Below, in pieces: positions 10,606 through 21,556 of a DNA stretch of 64,000 nucleotides (positions within the stretch are counted from its first letter, which is position 1; the number at the start of each line of letters is the position of its first letter). The position numbers were made by a program, and so were the translations under genes. The stretch is taken from NCBI GenBank assembly GCA_033398695.1, contig CM065805.1, positions 164,773,787-164,837,786 of the forward strand, written 5' to 3'. A model generated the notes under the pieces. The model was given only the letters and a program-made list of their open reading frames with translations, searched no databases and was not told the origin of the DNA. The DNA is from Orobanche coerulescens. Lineage: Eukaryota > Streptophyta > Magnoliopsida > Lamiales > Orobanchaceae.

Positions 10606-11651
10606 TTACCAAGCGTGGATAATTGGGATGTGGAAAACTTGTTGATATACTGTTTTGGTGTAAATGTGATATTCCGGAATATTGATTTTCAAATGGTTTT
10701 TCCTAATGATTTGTTTGCGTTGAATCGTGTATGTATATAATGTTGTGTAATTGTGTACTTGCACTAGCTATTCGAATGCTAACCCCTTAAATGGGGGAAA
10801 TGCGTCTTATGCATTTCAGGTACCGGGAGAGCTGAGGAGCAGGCACGGGACATGTACGCAAAGGATGGGCTAGCATGATAATGTGGCTCGAGTTTGTATT
10901 TTTATGTTTTGATATTGCATTTGTCGAGTATTGGAGTTAGACTGTTTATTTTTAAACTTGGTTTAAGTCCCCTGCGTGGGCAATGAATTGGTATTTAACA
11001 TATGCTTCATGTATTCCGTTAAAATGTTTTGGCCGAGGCCACGACCTTATTTACTTTTTGAGTGCATCTTTTGGGATATCTTTGTGGTTTATGAGTCATG
11101 AGTTAGCCTGGTAGACCTCATGGGGGTTCTATGGCGTGTAATGTCCCATTTGTGAATTGGGGTGTTACATAATGGGCATTTGGTATTCTAAAAAAAGGTT
11201 TCCTATCATTAGAAGTACACAGGAACCTTTTTATTCTTGTGAAACACAATCAGACATTTTTTTGGCATGCTGTATTTTACATAATTTTTTGTTGGAGGAA
11301 GATCGTGACAAAGATCTTGAAGATGAGGTACTACAAGAGGTGTTAAATGGACCAACGGAGGAAGTGCAACACAATTTAAGCAATGCATGTGAGGATATTA
11401 CCGCGACAGATCAACTAAGGAACTCAATTGCAAATCAAATGTGGACTAATTACTTGTTGAATCCGAACAATGAAATAGATATGTCAAAGTAGTTCAATAG
11501 TAGTTCATTATAGTATTTCAATTTGAATTTATTTGTGTTACTATTTAGTTTTTGTGAATGTTATTTATTTGTAACTTGTAGAGTTTCTAAGTATGTACCT
11601 TTTATAACAATATATGGTTCGTTTATTTTTGTTGCTATGTAGAAACTGATA

Positions 11652-12704
11652 ATGAGTAAGCAAGTACCCGTTGGAAATGCCGGTAAGAAACATAGCGTGA
11701 ACTGGACAGATAGGATAGATTCTGCTTTTATTGATGCAATGGTAACACAACAAGAAAAAGGCAATAGGATTAATGGGACCTTTACTACACAAGCATACGC
11801 CAATATGGTGGAGGAGCTGAATACAAAACTTCAAATGAATTTAACAAAAAATAATCTTAAAAATCATTTGAAAAGTTTGAAAGTTTATTTTTCGCAATGG
11901 TATGATATGTTTCGTGGAAGTTCATTGAGTGGGTTCGCATGGAATTCCGATACCCAACTAATTGAAGCAGATGATGAAGTGTGGGAAAACTTGATTAATG
12001 TAAGTGTTTGTTTTACGTTTTACTTAGTTTCTTATATATTTATGTTATTATTCACAATATTAATTGTATTTGGGTTTGTTAAACAGTCAAAGCCTGAGGC
12101 AGTCTCCTTGAAGACAAAAAAAGTGGCAAACTATGATCAAATGTTGGTCTTATTTGCGAGAGATAGAGCTTCGGGAGCACATGCTGAAACAGCGAAAGAG
12201 AAAAATGCCGATTGAGCAAAACTGTGGACATCAAATTAGAAACTATTGCAGAAGTTGATGATTTATTGAGAAGTAATGACGTTACCCTGGAGAACCAACG
12301 CATAGATGATGATGATGATGATGATGGCGATGACATTCAAGTGATATCTCCTACGTGTTTTTCACCTGAGCAAAATTCAAGTACGAAGAAGTGCAAAAGT
12401 AAAAAATGAAAAGTTGTAGAAGAAGATGAAGACGAACCATTTGAAACAAAGATTGTGAATGTTGTTGCAGATGTGGCTAATGTTATGAGGGAAAGGTAAC
12501 AAAATTTTTGAAAGAGCTTACCATCACGAGTATACCGATGATGAAATTTATAAAGAATTGCAGCCGATGGGTTTGGAACCCCATGAAATACCTGGTGCTC
12601 TCATGTATTTGGCGCGTAATGAAGCAGATGCAAGGATATTGTTTAGTTGTCCACTCAACATACGAAAGGATCTACTAAAAACAATGATGGGTGCGGGTAA
12701 TTGA
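11652..12704 (+). pseudogene. Myb/SANT-like protein of the Harbinger element (ORF1), frameshifted
   Basis: ATG at 11652. Residues about 14-110 form a Myb/SANT-like (Myb_DNA-bind_3) domain with the sequence landmarks WTDRID, FTTQAY, LKNHLKSLK and FAWN. An 87-bp intron (12000-12086, GTAAGT...AACAG) separates it from a second exon beginning SKPEAV and containing LFARDRASG, as in other Harbinger ORF1 proteins. A stop at 12213 coincides with a frameshift; the coding character continues in other frames through acidic DDDDDD and KKCKSKK segments to a C-terminal region near 12540-12700. Family role: DNA binding and nuclear import of the transposase. It lies downstream of the transposase in the same orientation. 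Confidence 0.85.
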
Positions 12705-12959
12705 GTCACATCGGATGATAGTTGTTGATTTCTTATTTCTTTGACTTTATATGTTTGGTTTTTGATTTTGGATTTACGAATTGAATTCTGGTTTTAGAAG
12801 TCATGTTCTAATTAAATTAAATTGTTTGGGATAATTTCAACGTTTAGGACAATTTCAAATGCATTTATTTCGTTTCAATTTTGAGTCTTCCGCCAAAAGT
12901 GTAATGTTATTATTGGTGTTAAATTATCAAGTTTGGTGTGAAAATAGATTAAAAGTATA

Positions 12960-13134
12960 CAATTAAACCTCGATAAATGAATGTTCGATAAACGAATAAC
13001 CTCGCCAAATGAATAATTTTTTCCGGTCCCAACTCTTTATAACATGTTCAAAATTTTTTTCTATAAATGAATAATTTCGCTAAATGAATATTTTTCTCCG
13101 GTCCCGATCATATGCATTTATCTAGGTTTTACTG
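12960..13134. mobile_element. Pogo-type MITE (Emigrant/Lemi-like), 175 bp
   Basis: Left end CAATTAAACCTCGATAAATG and right end, read inwards, CAGTAAAACCTAGATAAATG are near-identical inverted repeats flanked by TA on both sides. They resemble the published Emigrant TIR (CAGTAAAACCTCTATAAAT). Inside, CGATAAACGAATAA-like steps and CCGGTCCC occur twice. It sits inside the Harbinger element, near its 3' end. Confidence 0.75.
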
Positions 13135-13406
13135 TAATTGTAAAGTTGTCAGTTGTATTGACCAAGATTTGAATTCAAAAGACTAACATGTTTGGTCAAA
13201 AAAAAAATTAGGGGTAAAATTGTAAAGTTGTTGTTTTCCTTTCTCTTCCTTTCAACTCGGGAACACATTTTTTTAATTTTCCTTACATTTCCTACGAACT
13301 CGGGAACACAAAAGTAGTTATTCTTTTCCTTCCCCTCCCTTTCTTTTCTCTCCATATTTTCCCTCCCTTTCTTTTCTTTCCTTTACTAAAACTCGGGAAC
13401 AAAGCG

Positions 13407-14203
13407 TTAAAGAATTCCACGAGAATCGCGATGTCCTCGATTTTTAAATTTTAGAATTTAATAGATTCCACAAAAATCCACCATCCTCAAATATTCCATG
13501 AATTCTACAAATAAAATTGTATAAAAGGATTTAAATGAGTTTAGGTGGAACTCTAAGCTACAATTGTAAATGAGATAGGCCTTGTTCTTTTGAACTTATT
13601 TTTGATTTTGATTCGATTCGATTCGATTCGATTCGATTCGAGTTCATTCGATTCGATTCGATTCGATTCGAGTCCATTCGATTCGATTCGATTCGATTGA
13701 TTCAGTCGATTCGATTCGATTCGATTCGATTGATTATTATTATTAATAATCTTGATTATTATTGTTATTATTATTATTGTTGTTGTTAATTACTATTATT
13801 ATTACTAATAATATTTACTATTATTAATAATAATGTTTATTGTTTTTGTTGTTTTTTATTATTATTACTATTATTATTTATCATTATTATCATTGTAATT
13901 ATTATTATTATTATTATTATTGTTACTATTATTTGGGACATTTGATAATTTTGTAACATTTGGGACATTTGGGGCATATTTATTAGTATTATTATTTTTA
14001 TTAAGATGATTGTAATTAATTATATTATTATTATTACATTATATTTATTATTATTTTTTATTATTTATTATTTTTTTTATTTTTTTCTTATTATTTTATT
14101 ATATTTATTATTTTTAATATTTATTATAATAATATTATTATTATTTTATTATAATTATTTACTCTTAATATATATTTCAGTTCAGTTCAGTTCAGATTCA
14201 TTC
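13407..14203. repeat. Spacer with ATTCG and ATT microsatellites, possible MITE
   Basis: Between the Harbinger TSD and the LTR at 14204 there is no gene. A (GATTC)n tract occupies about 13611-13730, followed by long impure (ATT)n at about 13735-14165 and (TTCAG)n at 14177-14196. GGCCTTGTTCTTTTGAACTT at 13583 looks like the end of a Tourist-type MITE whose partner end may have been displaced by the LTR insertion. The ORF at 14006 is low-complexity. Confidence 0.6.
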
Positions 14204-15598
14204 TGTAATATCCGGGAGTAATTTTTTTTTTCGTTTCACTATTGTGTTGTACGTATTCATTTGGAATTGTACAAGTATTGTTGTATTTGGCTGATACAAT
14301 GAATATCATATTGGGATATTTCGGGATCGAAATATTTTCACTTGTCGTCGGTATTGTGTTGTCGTTTGGATGTTGCTTGGTGAGGTTGGAGTTTGATTTT
14401 TTGGCTAAGTGTTTGGGACCTAACGTACGCTACATGCACAACATTACGTACGTTAAGAATGGCAGGTTACGTACGTTAAACCAAGTTGGTTACGTACGTA
14501 ATACAGGGTATCCGATCTCATCTGCCTTTCGGCGTGTGGGACCGAATGTGATTGGATCAGTTGGCTTTTCGATGTAGATAAGTCAACGACTATTACGTAC
14601 GCTATGCATGGTTACTAACGTACGTAATGAGTATCCCGTTTTGAGGCAGTAGCCTCTGGAGGATCGTTACGTACGTAACATTTGTGTGTTAGCGTACATA
14701 ATGTTTCTTACGTACGTTGTACTTGGGGGGATAACGGCCGTAATGAAATGTGCAAATTATAAAGACATGATTCGTCTTTCATTTTCTCACGATCCATTTC
14801 CGATTTCTCTCCCTATAAATCATCCCTTTGTATCCCTTAGTCTATTACAGCCTATTCCAACGTGATTTGGAGCTCATAACTTGGATTGGAGCTTAGGAAC
14901 TTGGAGTTTGGAGTGTTCTTGATGGTTTGAGGTTGTTCTTCACTTCTTCAAGAGGTATGTAATTAATCTGGTATTGAACTCGAGATTATGATGTTGTTAT
15001 TGTTGATTACTTCGAGTTTTGATAGATGGATGGAGGGTAGCTTGATTCTTGATGAGTTTTTATAACTTATGATGAAGAACATGATGATATGGCTTGAGTT
15101 TGATTGTGTTCTTGATGTTTTAAGAATACTTGGAGGTTATAATCATGTCTAGGAAGAGTTATGTTAAGATTTTAAGATGATTAACGTAGCCTTGTGATGA
15201 TTATTGTTGTTGGTTGTGTTCTTGAGAGATTATAACTATTTTAGTAAGAATTTATGATGAATTAGGAGGTGATTATCATAGTTCTGAAATGGTTAAGTTA
15301 ATCTTGTTGATTAATCCAAAATTCTTGAGGAATTGGTGATTGATTTTGGTGGAGACATCATGTTTGTTATGATGATGATGTTCTTGAGGTATTGATGATG
15401 ATATTAGTAATATTATCATTTTGAGATGATTGATTTGATGTTGTTCTTGATAATCCTTGTTGAATTATTTTTCACAAGTGTTACGAACATAATGATCATG
15501 TTAATTGATCATTGAGGTGTTGGAGAATGTTAGAATTCATAGTTGAGAACTATGATATTCGTTTGTGGAGTTTAACCGATTCGTGATTGAATCAGGAT
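14204..15598 (+). mobile_element. Left part of a Tekay-like LTR (TTACGTACGTAA type)
   Basis: Starts TGTAATATCCGGGAG. It contains a ten-copy palindrome array (14421-14743), TATA-like boxes at about 14757 and 14811, and a downstream region related to the LTR at 26213 (shared CTTCAAGAGGTAT followed by GATGTTGTTRTTG). At 15599 it is cut by the end of a minus-strand Tat-type LTR; the remainder must lie outside the window. This is the outermost visible layer of the nest. Confidence 0.75.
14421..14743. repeat. Array of ten TTACGTACGTAA-type palindromes
   Basis: Copies start at 14421, 14444, 14467, 14490, 14593, 14616, 14667, 14689, 14708 and 14732. They include perfect palindromes TTACGTACGTAA (14490, 14667) and TAACGGCCGTAA (14732, both halves changed together), and intermediates TTACGTACGCTA and TTAGCGTACATAA that lead towards the TAGCGYACGCTA form seen in other LTRs. 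The conserved GGCAGTAGCCTCTGGA at 14645 precedes the last group and recurs in other LTRs. Confidence 0.9.
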
Positions 15599-16349
15599 TG
15601 TCTTTTGTTGTTGATTCTTTAGTCTAATACTCGCAAGCGCACGATTCGTTCGATGTAGAAATGCGGTGGAAGGTCGATTTCACAGGGAAGACTATGATGA
15701 TGAAGTAAAAATATTTCTATCGAATTAAGCCAAATTAAATTAAATTCTAACCTAGTCCCAAATAATTTAATTTTTGAATGGTTATAATAATTGCATTAAA
15801 TAACAGTAATTTTTAAGTAGATTTTAGTGTAATATCCGCAATTTTCGATTTTCGGTAAATTTCTTTTTTTCGGCCGGAGTCCATTTTGACGACTCTCTCA
15901 TGACCGTTTCGTCATTATGAGAATGATTAATTCTGCACTTTTTGTCATCCGAGTTCGTTTCGGTGTCGTTTTGTTGAGTTCCGTGCTTTTTAGCGGTTTT
16001 CCGCACTTGAGTTCGATTCTTGCGAATCTCGTCCGAAACTGTTGTTTCGACTTTCTCGTAAGTTCATTTAATGTTAATATTCATGTTGCGAGCTTTGGCT
16101 TGGTGTTTCGATCACGTATCGTGATTTTCGGGCGTTTTGGGCCATTTTCGTAATTTCCCAAAGTTTGGGGTAATTACTTTCCGTTGTCGAATTTCGAGCC
16201 TTCGGGTGGTCGGAATCGTGTGTTCTCTTAGTGCTCGGATTCGTCTTTGCGAGTACTTCGTAACCGTATCTTCGATTCGTACTCGGGTTCGGGTTTGAAG
16301 TCGTTCGGGCCGTCGGAGTTGGTCGGCGAGTCATGGCGGGCATGCTCGG

Positions 16350-16515
16350 GCGAGCCCGGCGAGTAACGTGCGGTAGTGATCGGCGATTCGTCGTAAGGCG
16401 ATTCGTCACGTAAGGCCACGGCGATAACGTCATGCGCTTAGGCATTTCGAGCGGATGCGTTCGGCCATGGCGATTCGTCGTAAGCCGTGGCGATTCGTCG
16501 TAACGGCGATCGGCT
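16350..16515. repeat. U3 cassette of GGCGATTCGTCGTAA units
   Basis: Four copies of GGCGATTCGTCGTAA or close variants lie just upstream of the TATTTAAGG box. The matching part of the 3' LTR (22080-22262) shows TTACGTCGTAA, an odd-length palindrome, at the same places. The two LTRs are far more different here than elsewhere. Confidence 0.65.
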
Positions 16516-17489
16516 TTATTTAAGGCTGCACGTTTTCTTGACCATTTCACTCGATTTTCCTTCTCTTCCGGTGGAGGTGTTGGAATCATGGAAGGATGTT
16601 GTTATACAATTAATCCATGAAGTTTTGAGTTTCATATCATCAATCATCCATCCTATAACATCCTCCGATCTACCGAATCAGGTCAGATTTCCTAGAAATC
16701 TAGTTTTGGGGAATTTGGGTGTTTTGATTGTTTTCGTCCGATTAATCCGATTTAACTTAGGATTATGATGTATTGATGAATATTTAGATGTATTATATCA
16801 TTTTCCTTGTTATTCCATGGTTGGATCGTATCGATTCGTTGTTTTGGTCGAGTTCTTGATCGACGCCTTGAAGGTGTCCGATAAAATGTCATAGAGGGTT
16901 TTGGGCGTTCTACGATTATTCTTCCTTGTATGATCGATGATTTATTGATTATATGTTGTTAGGGTCGAATTCTTGTGAAGAACTCGAGTCGGAACCCTTA
17001 CATTCGTTGTCTTCTTCGGTCCGAGCTTCCGTCGAACCGTGTTCTTCGGAGCGTTTAGTAGCGGTTATTAAGGCAAGTATCTTATTATACGACTTGTATC
17101 TTGTGACTAGTAATTACGTATGATATGTATGACGATTTTGCTTGCCTCGTAAATATGTTCCGTTTGAGTAGGTTGTGTTTTCCGAAATTTGAAGGCTTTG
17201 TGATAATAGTGATATATTGGTATCCGTGTTAGGCGTTGTGCCATTTGTGCGGGATTGCAATGTACATATGAGATGGTTGTACACGTGGTTGTTCAATGTA
17301 TTGTGTACCGAATGTGTGTTATGTTGGTTAAATGTCGTTGATTGATGATAGTTGTTGCGAGTGTCGAGGTTGTGTTATGTGCGTGCAATATGCGATTTTG
17401 TGGTGATCAAGGTGATTGATTAATTGTGCTCATTGTTGTATGTAATGTGAATTTGAATAAGTGTGTGACCGCTAAGTTCACTCGTGTTT

Positions 17490-17940
17490 GTTCGACGGGA
17501 CCTACGAGGATTCGTGGCAGTGGACTACGGGATCAGAACTTAGTGAGGTGCGAGGTCCAATCGTCTTTGATGCAGCGAGGCCTACGATAACGCATGGCGG
17601 TGGACCATGAGTTTCGGACACGGTCGTCAACGGTGAGCTCGGCGGGGCTTACGGTGACACGTGGCAGTGGACTACGGTGTCAGGACTGTGTGTGTGATTG
17701 TAGTGATTGATATAGACCGAGCGGGTTGTTATGCCTACGGAGACACGTGACAGTGGATCACGGTGTCGGGATTGGTTATGTTTGGTTAATAGTCCGTGTG
17801 GGTTGTTGAACCTACGGAGACACGTGACAGTGGATCACGGTGTCGGAATTGATTATGTTTGTTTAATTGTGCGTGATGTAGTCCGTGCGGGTTGTTGAAC
17901 CTACGGAGACACGTGACAGTGGATCACGGTGTCATGAGCA
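17490..17940 (+). repeat. Six-unit tandem block in the 5' LTR
   Basis: Six imperfect units of about 50-90 bp share CCTACGGAGACACGTGACAGTG (or variants) followed by GATCACGGTGTC. The first unit begins TTCGACGGGACCTACG. The last three are almost identical, indicating recent amplification. The 3' LTR copy lies at about 23225-23690. Confidence 0.85.
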
Positions 17941-18711
17941 TGATACTTTCAAATCAAAGTTTTTAAAGGAAAAGTTTTAAGAAAGAATGTTGGGCCGAGC
18001 CCCACGAGATTTATGGAAATGTTTCCGGTATTGTAAACTGTTGAATAATGAAACAAGTTTTGGGTTAAGGCCCTTAATGTTTACGAAAAGGTTTTGTAAA
18101 TTGGGACTCGAGGTCCAAAAGAATTTCTGCTTTAAAAATCCCCGAGATGATGTGTTCCTTTTCAAATATCTCTTATTTGAGTTCGAAATTCTAAAACTTC
18201 TCGGGAACATTTTAATAATTGATTTCCGTATTAAATTCGTAGTTGCTATTTACTTGTTACATTTCGTATGGTTTGATACTTGCACTAGTAAAACAGTGGA
18301 GTTTTACTAACCCCCGAGTAATCGGGGGGTGGATGTCTGTTTTGCGTCCAGGTACATGCAGATTCAGGGGAGCAGTCACAGGATTGGCACAAGAGGATGA
18401 CGAGCTACGATACTAATCATGAGTCGAGAGTTATTTTGCTTTTTGTGTTGTCAGAGTTGATTTCAGTCTTCCGCTGTATTGTATTTCAACCCCTGTGTGG
18501 GTAATGTTATTTAAGTCAGTTTTATCGATTGGGTTGTGTGACCTCATCGGTCTGTGTATTCACGTGTAAGTGACCACATCGGTCTGTATCATTTTATTGT
18601 TTGACCCTGGTCGGGCAAGCATTTGGTTGTTTACGGATGTTTAGCCTGGTAGATCCTTGTGGAAAGGGTCTACGGCGTGTAATATTCCCATATGGTTTTG
18701 GGGATGTTACA

Positions 18712-21556
18712 ATTATGGTATCAGAGCTTAGGTTGCGGAAACCTAGGCTGTCGGGTCGAGTCGAGTCGTGGTTTGTCGAGTAATGTGTTGTCTTGTCGTT
18801 CGAGTCGTCAGGTGACAAGTTGAGTTGTGCGTAGTCACAACGTGTCGGATATGTTGTCGGATGAGATTAGTATCGTGGGCGACCGTCATCTCCGTGCGGC
18901 CTGTGGACGTAAGTCTCCTCTTTTATGCGAAGTACCTGTGTATCATGATTGTATCTAAATGAGTTAATTACGGTGCATATTTTTATTTGCACGGTGTTGT
19001 GAATATAGTATTTAATACGTGTGACATATAGTATATGTATAAAACTGGGCCTATTGTTGTTTTACCTTTGAACCACTGTGAGGGGTGGTATGGTGTGAAA
19101 ATTGAGAACCTTGTTGGGTTTCGAATAAGGTATCGACGATTGAGTTCGTGAGAAACTCCGAGGAATGGTTTTGTTATATGTTTAAACTAGATGCTGTGAG
19201 ACGTATTCAATTGGATTGTGCATGTGGGGTGTATTTTTTCCATTGCGTGAGTTCTTTTGTAATGGCTTTTGGTATTTTACCAGTGAGTTTTATTTTGAAA
19301 ATCGATTCCCTTAACCGAGTTTTTGGCGTTATGGCCTTGATCGTTTTGGCGAAATTCTCATGTGATATTTAGTATTTTGTAAATGGTTTTTATCTGGTGG
19401 GTTCGTGGCAGGACCCACAGCGCTATAATGTTCTGGGTAATTACCTAAGATTTTTGGGCATTCTAGCCCATTGAATTATCTTTGAAAACCTTGAGTATCC
19501 TAGAAATAAATTTCGAGACGTACGTTTAAAATGGATTATTTTCTCGTGGTACATCCAAGGTGCCACAATATGTTTCAAAATTCTTCTACCTCGAGGACCA
19601 AAATGTTTTGAGATATTTCCAATGTTTTAGAAACACTTTTACTTAGACCAGGGTCGAATATTTCGAAAATTTTCACGAAAAGAAAGTGTCCTCATTTTTA
19701 TTAAATGAGAAATGGTTCTCCAAAGTCTCGATAACGATGTTTCCCGTTTGTATTTTTTTTGAAACGTGATACTCAAGATCAAGCGGTGTTTTTCCTAAAT
19801 TATTTTCAAAAGGTGGTTTTCGTTTTTTTTAAAAAAAAACCCATCATTTCCTGCTTGTGGTCGGAGAAGGTGTGTATGATGTTGGTATTGTTGTTAGGGT
19901 GTTAGCCCTCCGAATTGTGATTGAATTGGTGGTGAACGTTGAGTCGTTCGCCACGCATATGTTTTGTTAGCCCTTTGTGGGAGGTGTGATGACGATTTTT
20001 AATATTGTCATTTCGTGGCGGCTTGCGTGTTATCGCACCTGTGTGAGCTGTTAAAGCTTGGGTTTGTACGTTTGTGCATGTGTGATTGTTTCATGATGTT
20101 TGTAATTGTGTGCTAGTTATTGTTCGGGCCGTTAAGGTCGCGAGCGATAACGTCGTTGCTGTAGTGTTTGTGTGTATTATTTTACGATGGTAATCGTTGT
20201 ATATGATATATGTTATGATTCTTTGTTGTGCCAAGTTGGCATCTCCAGTTTGTTGTTTTGCGACGTTATATTCCATTGTACCTAGCAGTTGTATTTTCGG
20301 TATGCCGAGCCGAGGTGTTTCAACCGTGGTGTCTTTGAGGGCATGCACGTACCAATTATTTTTCGTCACGAGGATCCGGTTTTGCGAGTTGGGTTCCGAG
20401 TCTTTCGGGCGCGAACTTGATCTGAGATATGAGGCTCGGCTCGAGAGGCCCATGGGAGATGTTTCATCGTTTGCTTTTGTGTTGTCACTTTACTCCGATT
20501 GTTGTGAGTTGCGGGAACGACATTTCTTTTATAAGAGGTCGAATGTAATGCCCGTATCGTTTTGACTTGTATTTCCTCTTTCTCGAGTCTATCGACTCGC
20601 TCGTGTTTGTTGATACTTTGGACTTATTACGTATTTCGGTTTCGTCGTTGAGCAGTGTGATCTTGTTTTGGGTCGATTTGGTTATCGCTGTGACATTTAA
20701 GTCGGTTCGATTCTTGTGAACCTTGTTCGGAAGTAACATCTTTCGGTTCTATTAGTTCTTTTATTCGAAGTGGATCGGATTTTGAACTTCGTATTTTCGA
20801 CTCATCAACTAGTTTATGTTCGTTGACATTTTACGAGCTTGTCCTGCCTCTTGCTTTTGTTGATCAAACGAGCGTGGTATTGTTTGAATAACTCGTTTGT
20901 TATTGTAATTTTTCAATTTCTATTCCCTTTCTGTGGATCTTATGTGAAGGCACATGTTGTTTTCACCGGATCATATATTGTCTCGAGTCGAGATGTGAAC
21001 CTTGGAGTTGTTGTTTGAATTTTATTTTCTTCGTGATTGAACGTGATTGTTCGATTTTTGTTGTCTCGATCGTTGTGGTTCGATCGTTTGATTGATCGGT
21101 TTTTGTTGATCTCGTTTCGTGATTGTTGAGCGTTCGACTCCTTCGTAATTCCCTTAAGTTCGAGATTAGTCTCGTTTGATCTTCCAACCCTTGGCGGTGG
21201 AATTCGTATTTGTTCGACGTTTGGCTCGCGTTTTGATTGATCAACCGCTGGGTTGTTCAATCGTATTGATTTTTGTTCGTTGTGTTTTGTGATTGTTCGG
21301 ATAATCGACTCGATTGTATTATCATTTGATGACGCTTGTCACTTGTTGATTTTATTATGTCTCTACCGGTGGCGTCGTGTTGGTCGTCGTGGAGCGTGTT
21401 TTCACGCCGTATATTCCGTTGCGTTGCTTGTAGCGTTTCTCCATTGGGCATGAGTTACGTGCTTCTTGTGTATCTAGTTGAGTTTTTCCGGAGGGATATT
21501 CCTTCTCCCTACTTGTTTTAAGTTTCGGGACGAAACTTCTTTTAAGGAGGGTAGAA
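18712..21556 (+). other. Non-coding interior of the 15828 element
   Basis: Contains the PBS (18716-18727), a GTAAGT donor (18909), no coding region above noise, the hairpin AAGTTTCG-GGA-CGAAACTT (21520-21538) and a PPT (AAGGAGGGTAGAA, to 21556). Long parts align by eye with the interior of the 37355 element (for example the GGGCATTCTAGCCCATTGAA stretch at 19458 and 41188). Conserved non-coding interiors suggest packaging or structural RNA functions rather than remnants of pol. Confidence 0.85.
18716..18727 (+). promoter_or_regulatory. Primer-binding site (initiator tRNA-Met)
   Basis: TGGTATCAGAGC, the usual plant complement of the initiator tRNA-Met 3' end, four bases after the LTR terminus. 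Confidence 0.9.

Larger units (their letters stand above)
9042..11169 (+). mobile_element. Solo LTR (2128 bp), Tekay-like lineage, in the transposase gene
   Basis: Runs from TGTAATATCC to GTTACA. The flanking 5-mers are GAACG (left) and TAATG (right), consistent with a TSD that has two substitutions; joining at this TSD restores the transposase frame. There is no PBS or PPT beside it, so it is a solo LTR from unequal recombination. The first 400 bp are clearly related, by eye, to the LTR at 42338 and 58858, but the U3 palindromes differ. It contains a TATA box at 9771, a tandem block at 10385-10605, the shared CACTAG...CTAACCCC segment and the terminal TGGTAGACC...GGCGTGTAAT segment. Confidence 0.9.
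8062..11492 (+). pseudogene. PIF/Harbinger DDE transposase, split by a solo LTR
   Basis: ATG at 8062. A helix-turn-helix-like N-terminal region (RRRRVREELLDDLL...) precedes the DDE_Tnp_4-type core: first Asp in GPIDGTHV, second Asp in WEGTASDSRIM, then LVDAG, then Glu in the RNAIER context. A 69-bp intron (8810-8878) with GT-AG borders restores the usual spacing between the second Asp and LVDAG. The frame is interrupted at 9041, directly after the catalytic Glu codon, by the LTR at 9042-11169. Removing the LTR plus one 5-bp target copy brings the downstream part (11175-11492, with KKRFPII and CCILHNFLLEE) back in frame. Family role: cleavage and joining of TIR ends in the nucleus with the Myb-like partner. 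Confidence 0.92.
6686..13406 (+). mobile_element. PIF/Harbinger DNA transposon, interrupted
   Basis: Terminal inverted repeats are CGCCTTGTTCCCAAGT on the left and CGCTTTGTTCCCGAGT read inwards from the right (14 of 16 identical). They are flanked by TTA at 6683-6685 and 13407-13409, the usual Harbinger target duplication. Purine-rich subterminal stretches also mirror each other. Inside are the two expected genes in the same orientation: a DDE transposase (from 8062) and a Myb/SANT-like protein (from 11652). Removing the solo LTR with its TSD leaves about 4.6 kb, a normal autonomous size. Both genes are now broken, so the copy is inactive. Confidence 0.9.
15828..18711 (+). mobile_element. 5' LTR (2884 bp) of the 15828 element
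   Basis: TGTAATATCCGC...GATGTTACA. In order: a conserved 5' block also found in the LTRs at 37355 and 27234; a GC-rich cassette upstream of a TATTTAAGG box near 16509; a six-unit tandem block at 17490-17940; the CACTAGTAAAACAGTGGAG...CTAACCCC segment at about 18283; and the terminal TAGCCTGGTAGATCC...GGCGTGTAAT block. ORFs inside (for example 15917 plus, 16074 minus) are not retroelement-like. Confidence 0.92.

Noticed and set aside
10399..10740. 113-aa ORF with PGDG-TGPLGADTNGY repeats
   Set aside because: Translation of the mid-LTR tandem repeat of the 9042 solo LTR.
14006..14221. 71-aa hydrophobic ORF, apparent membrane protein
   Set aside because: Translation of an (ATT)n-rich tract; low-complexity Ile/Leu/Tyr/Phe.
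16074..16589. 171-aa minus-strand Arg/Thr/Pro-rich ORF
   Set aside because: Lies antisense across the U3 cassette and is not open in the equivalent part of the 3' LTR, so it is not conserved as protein.
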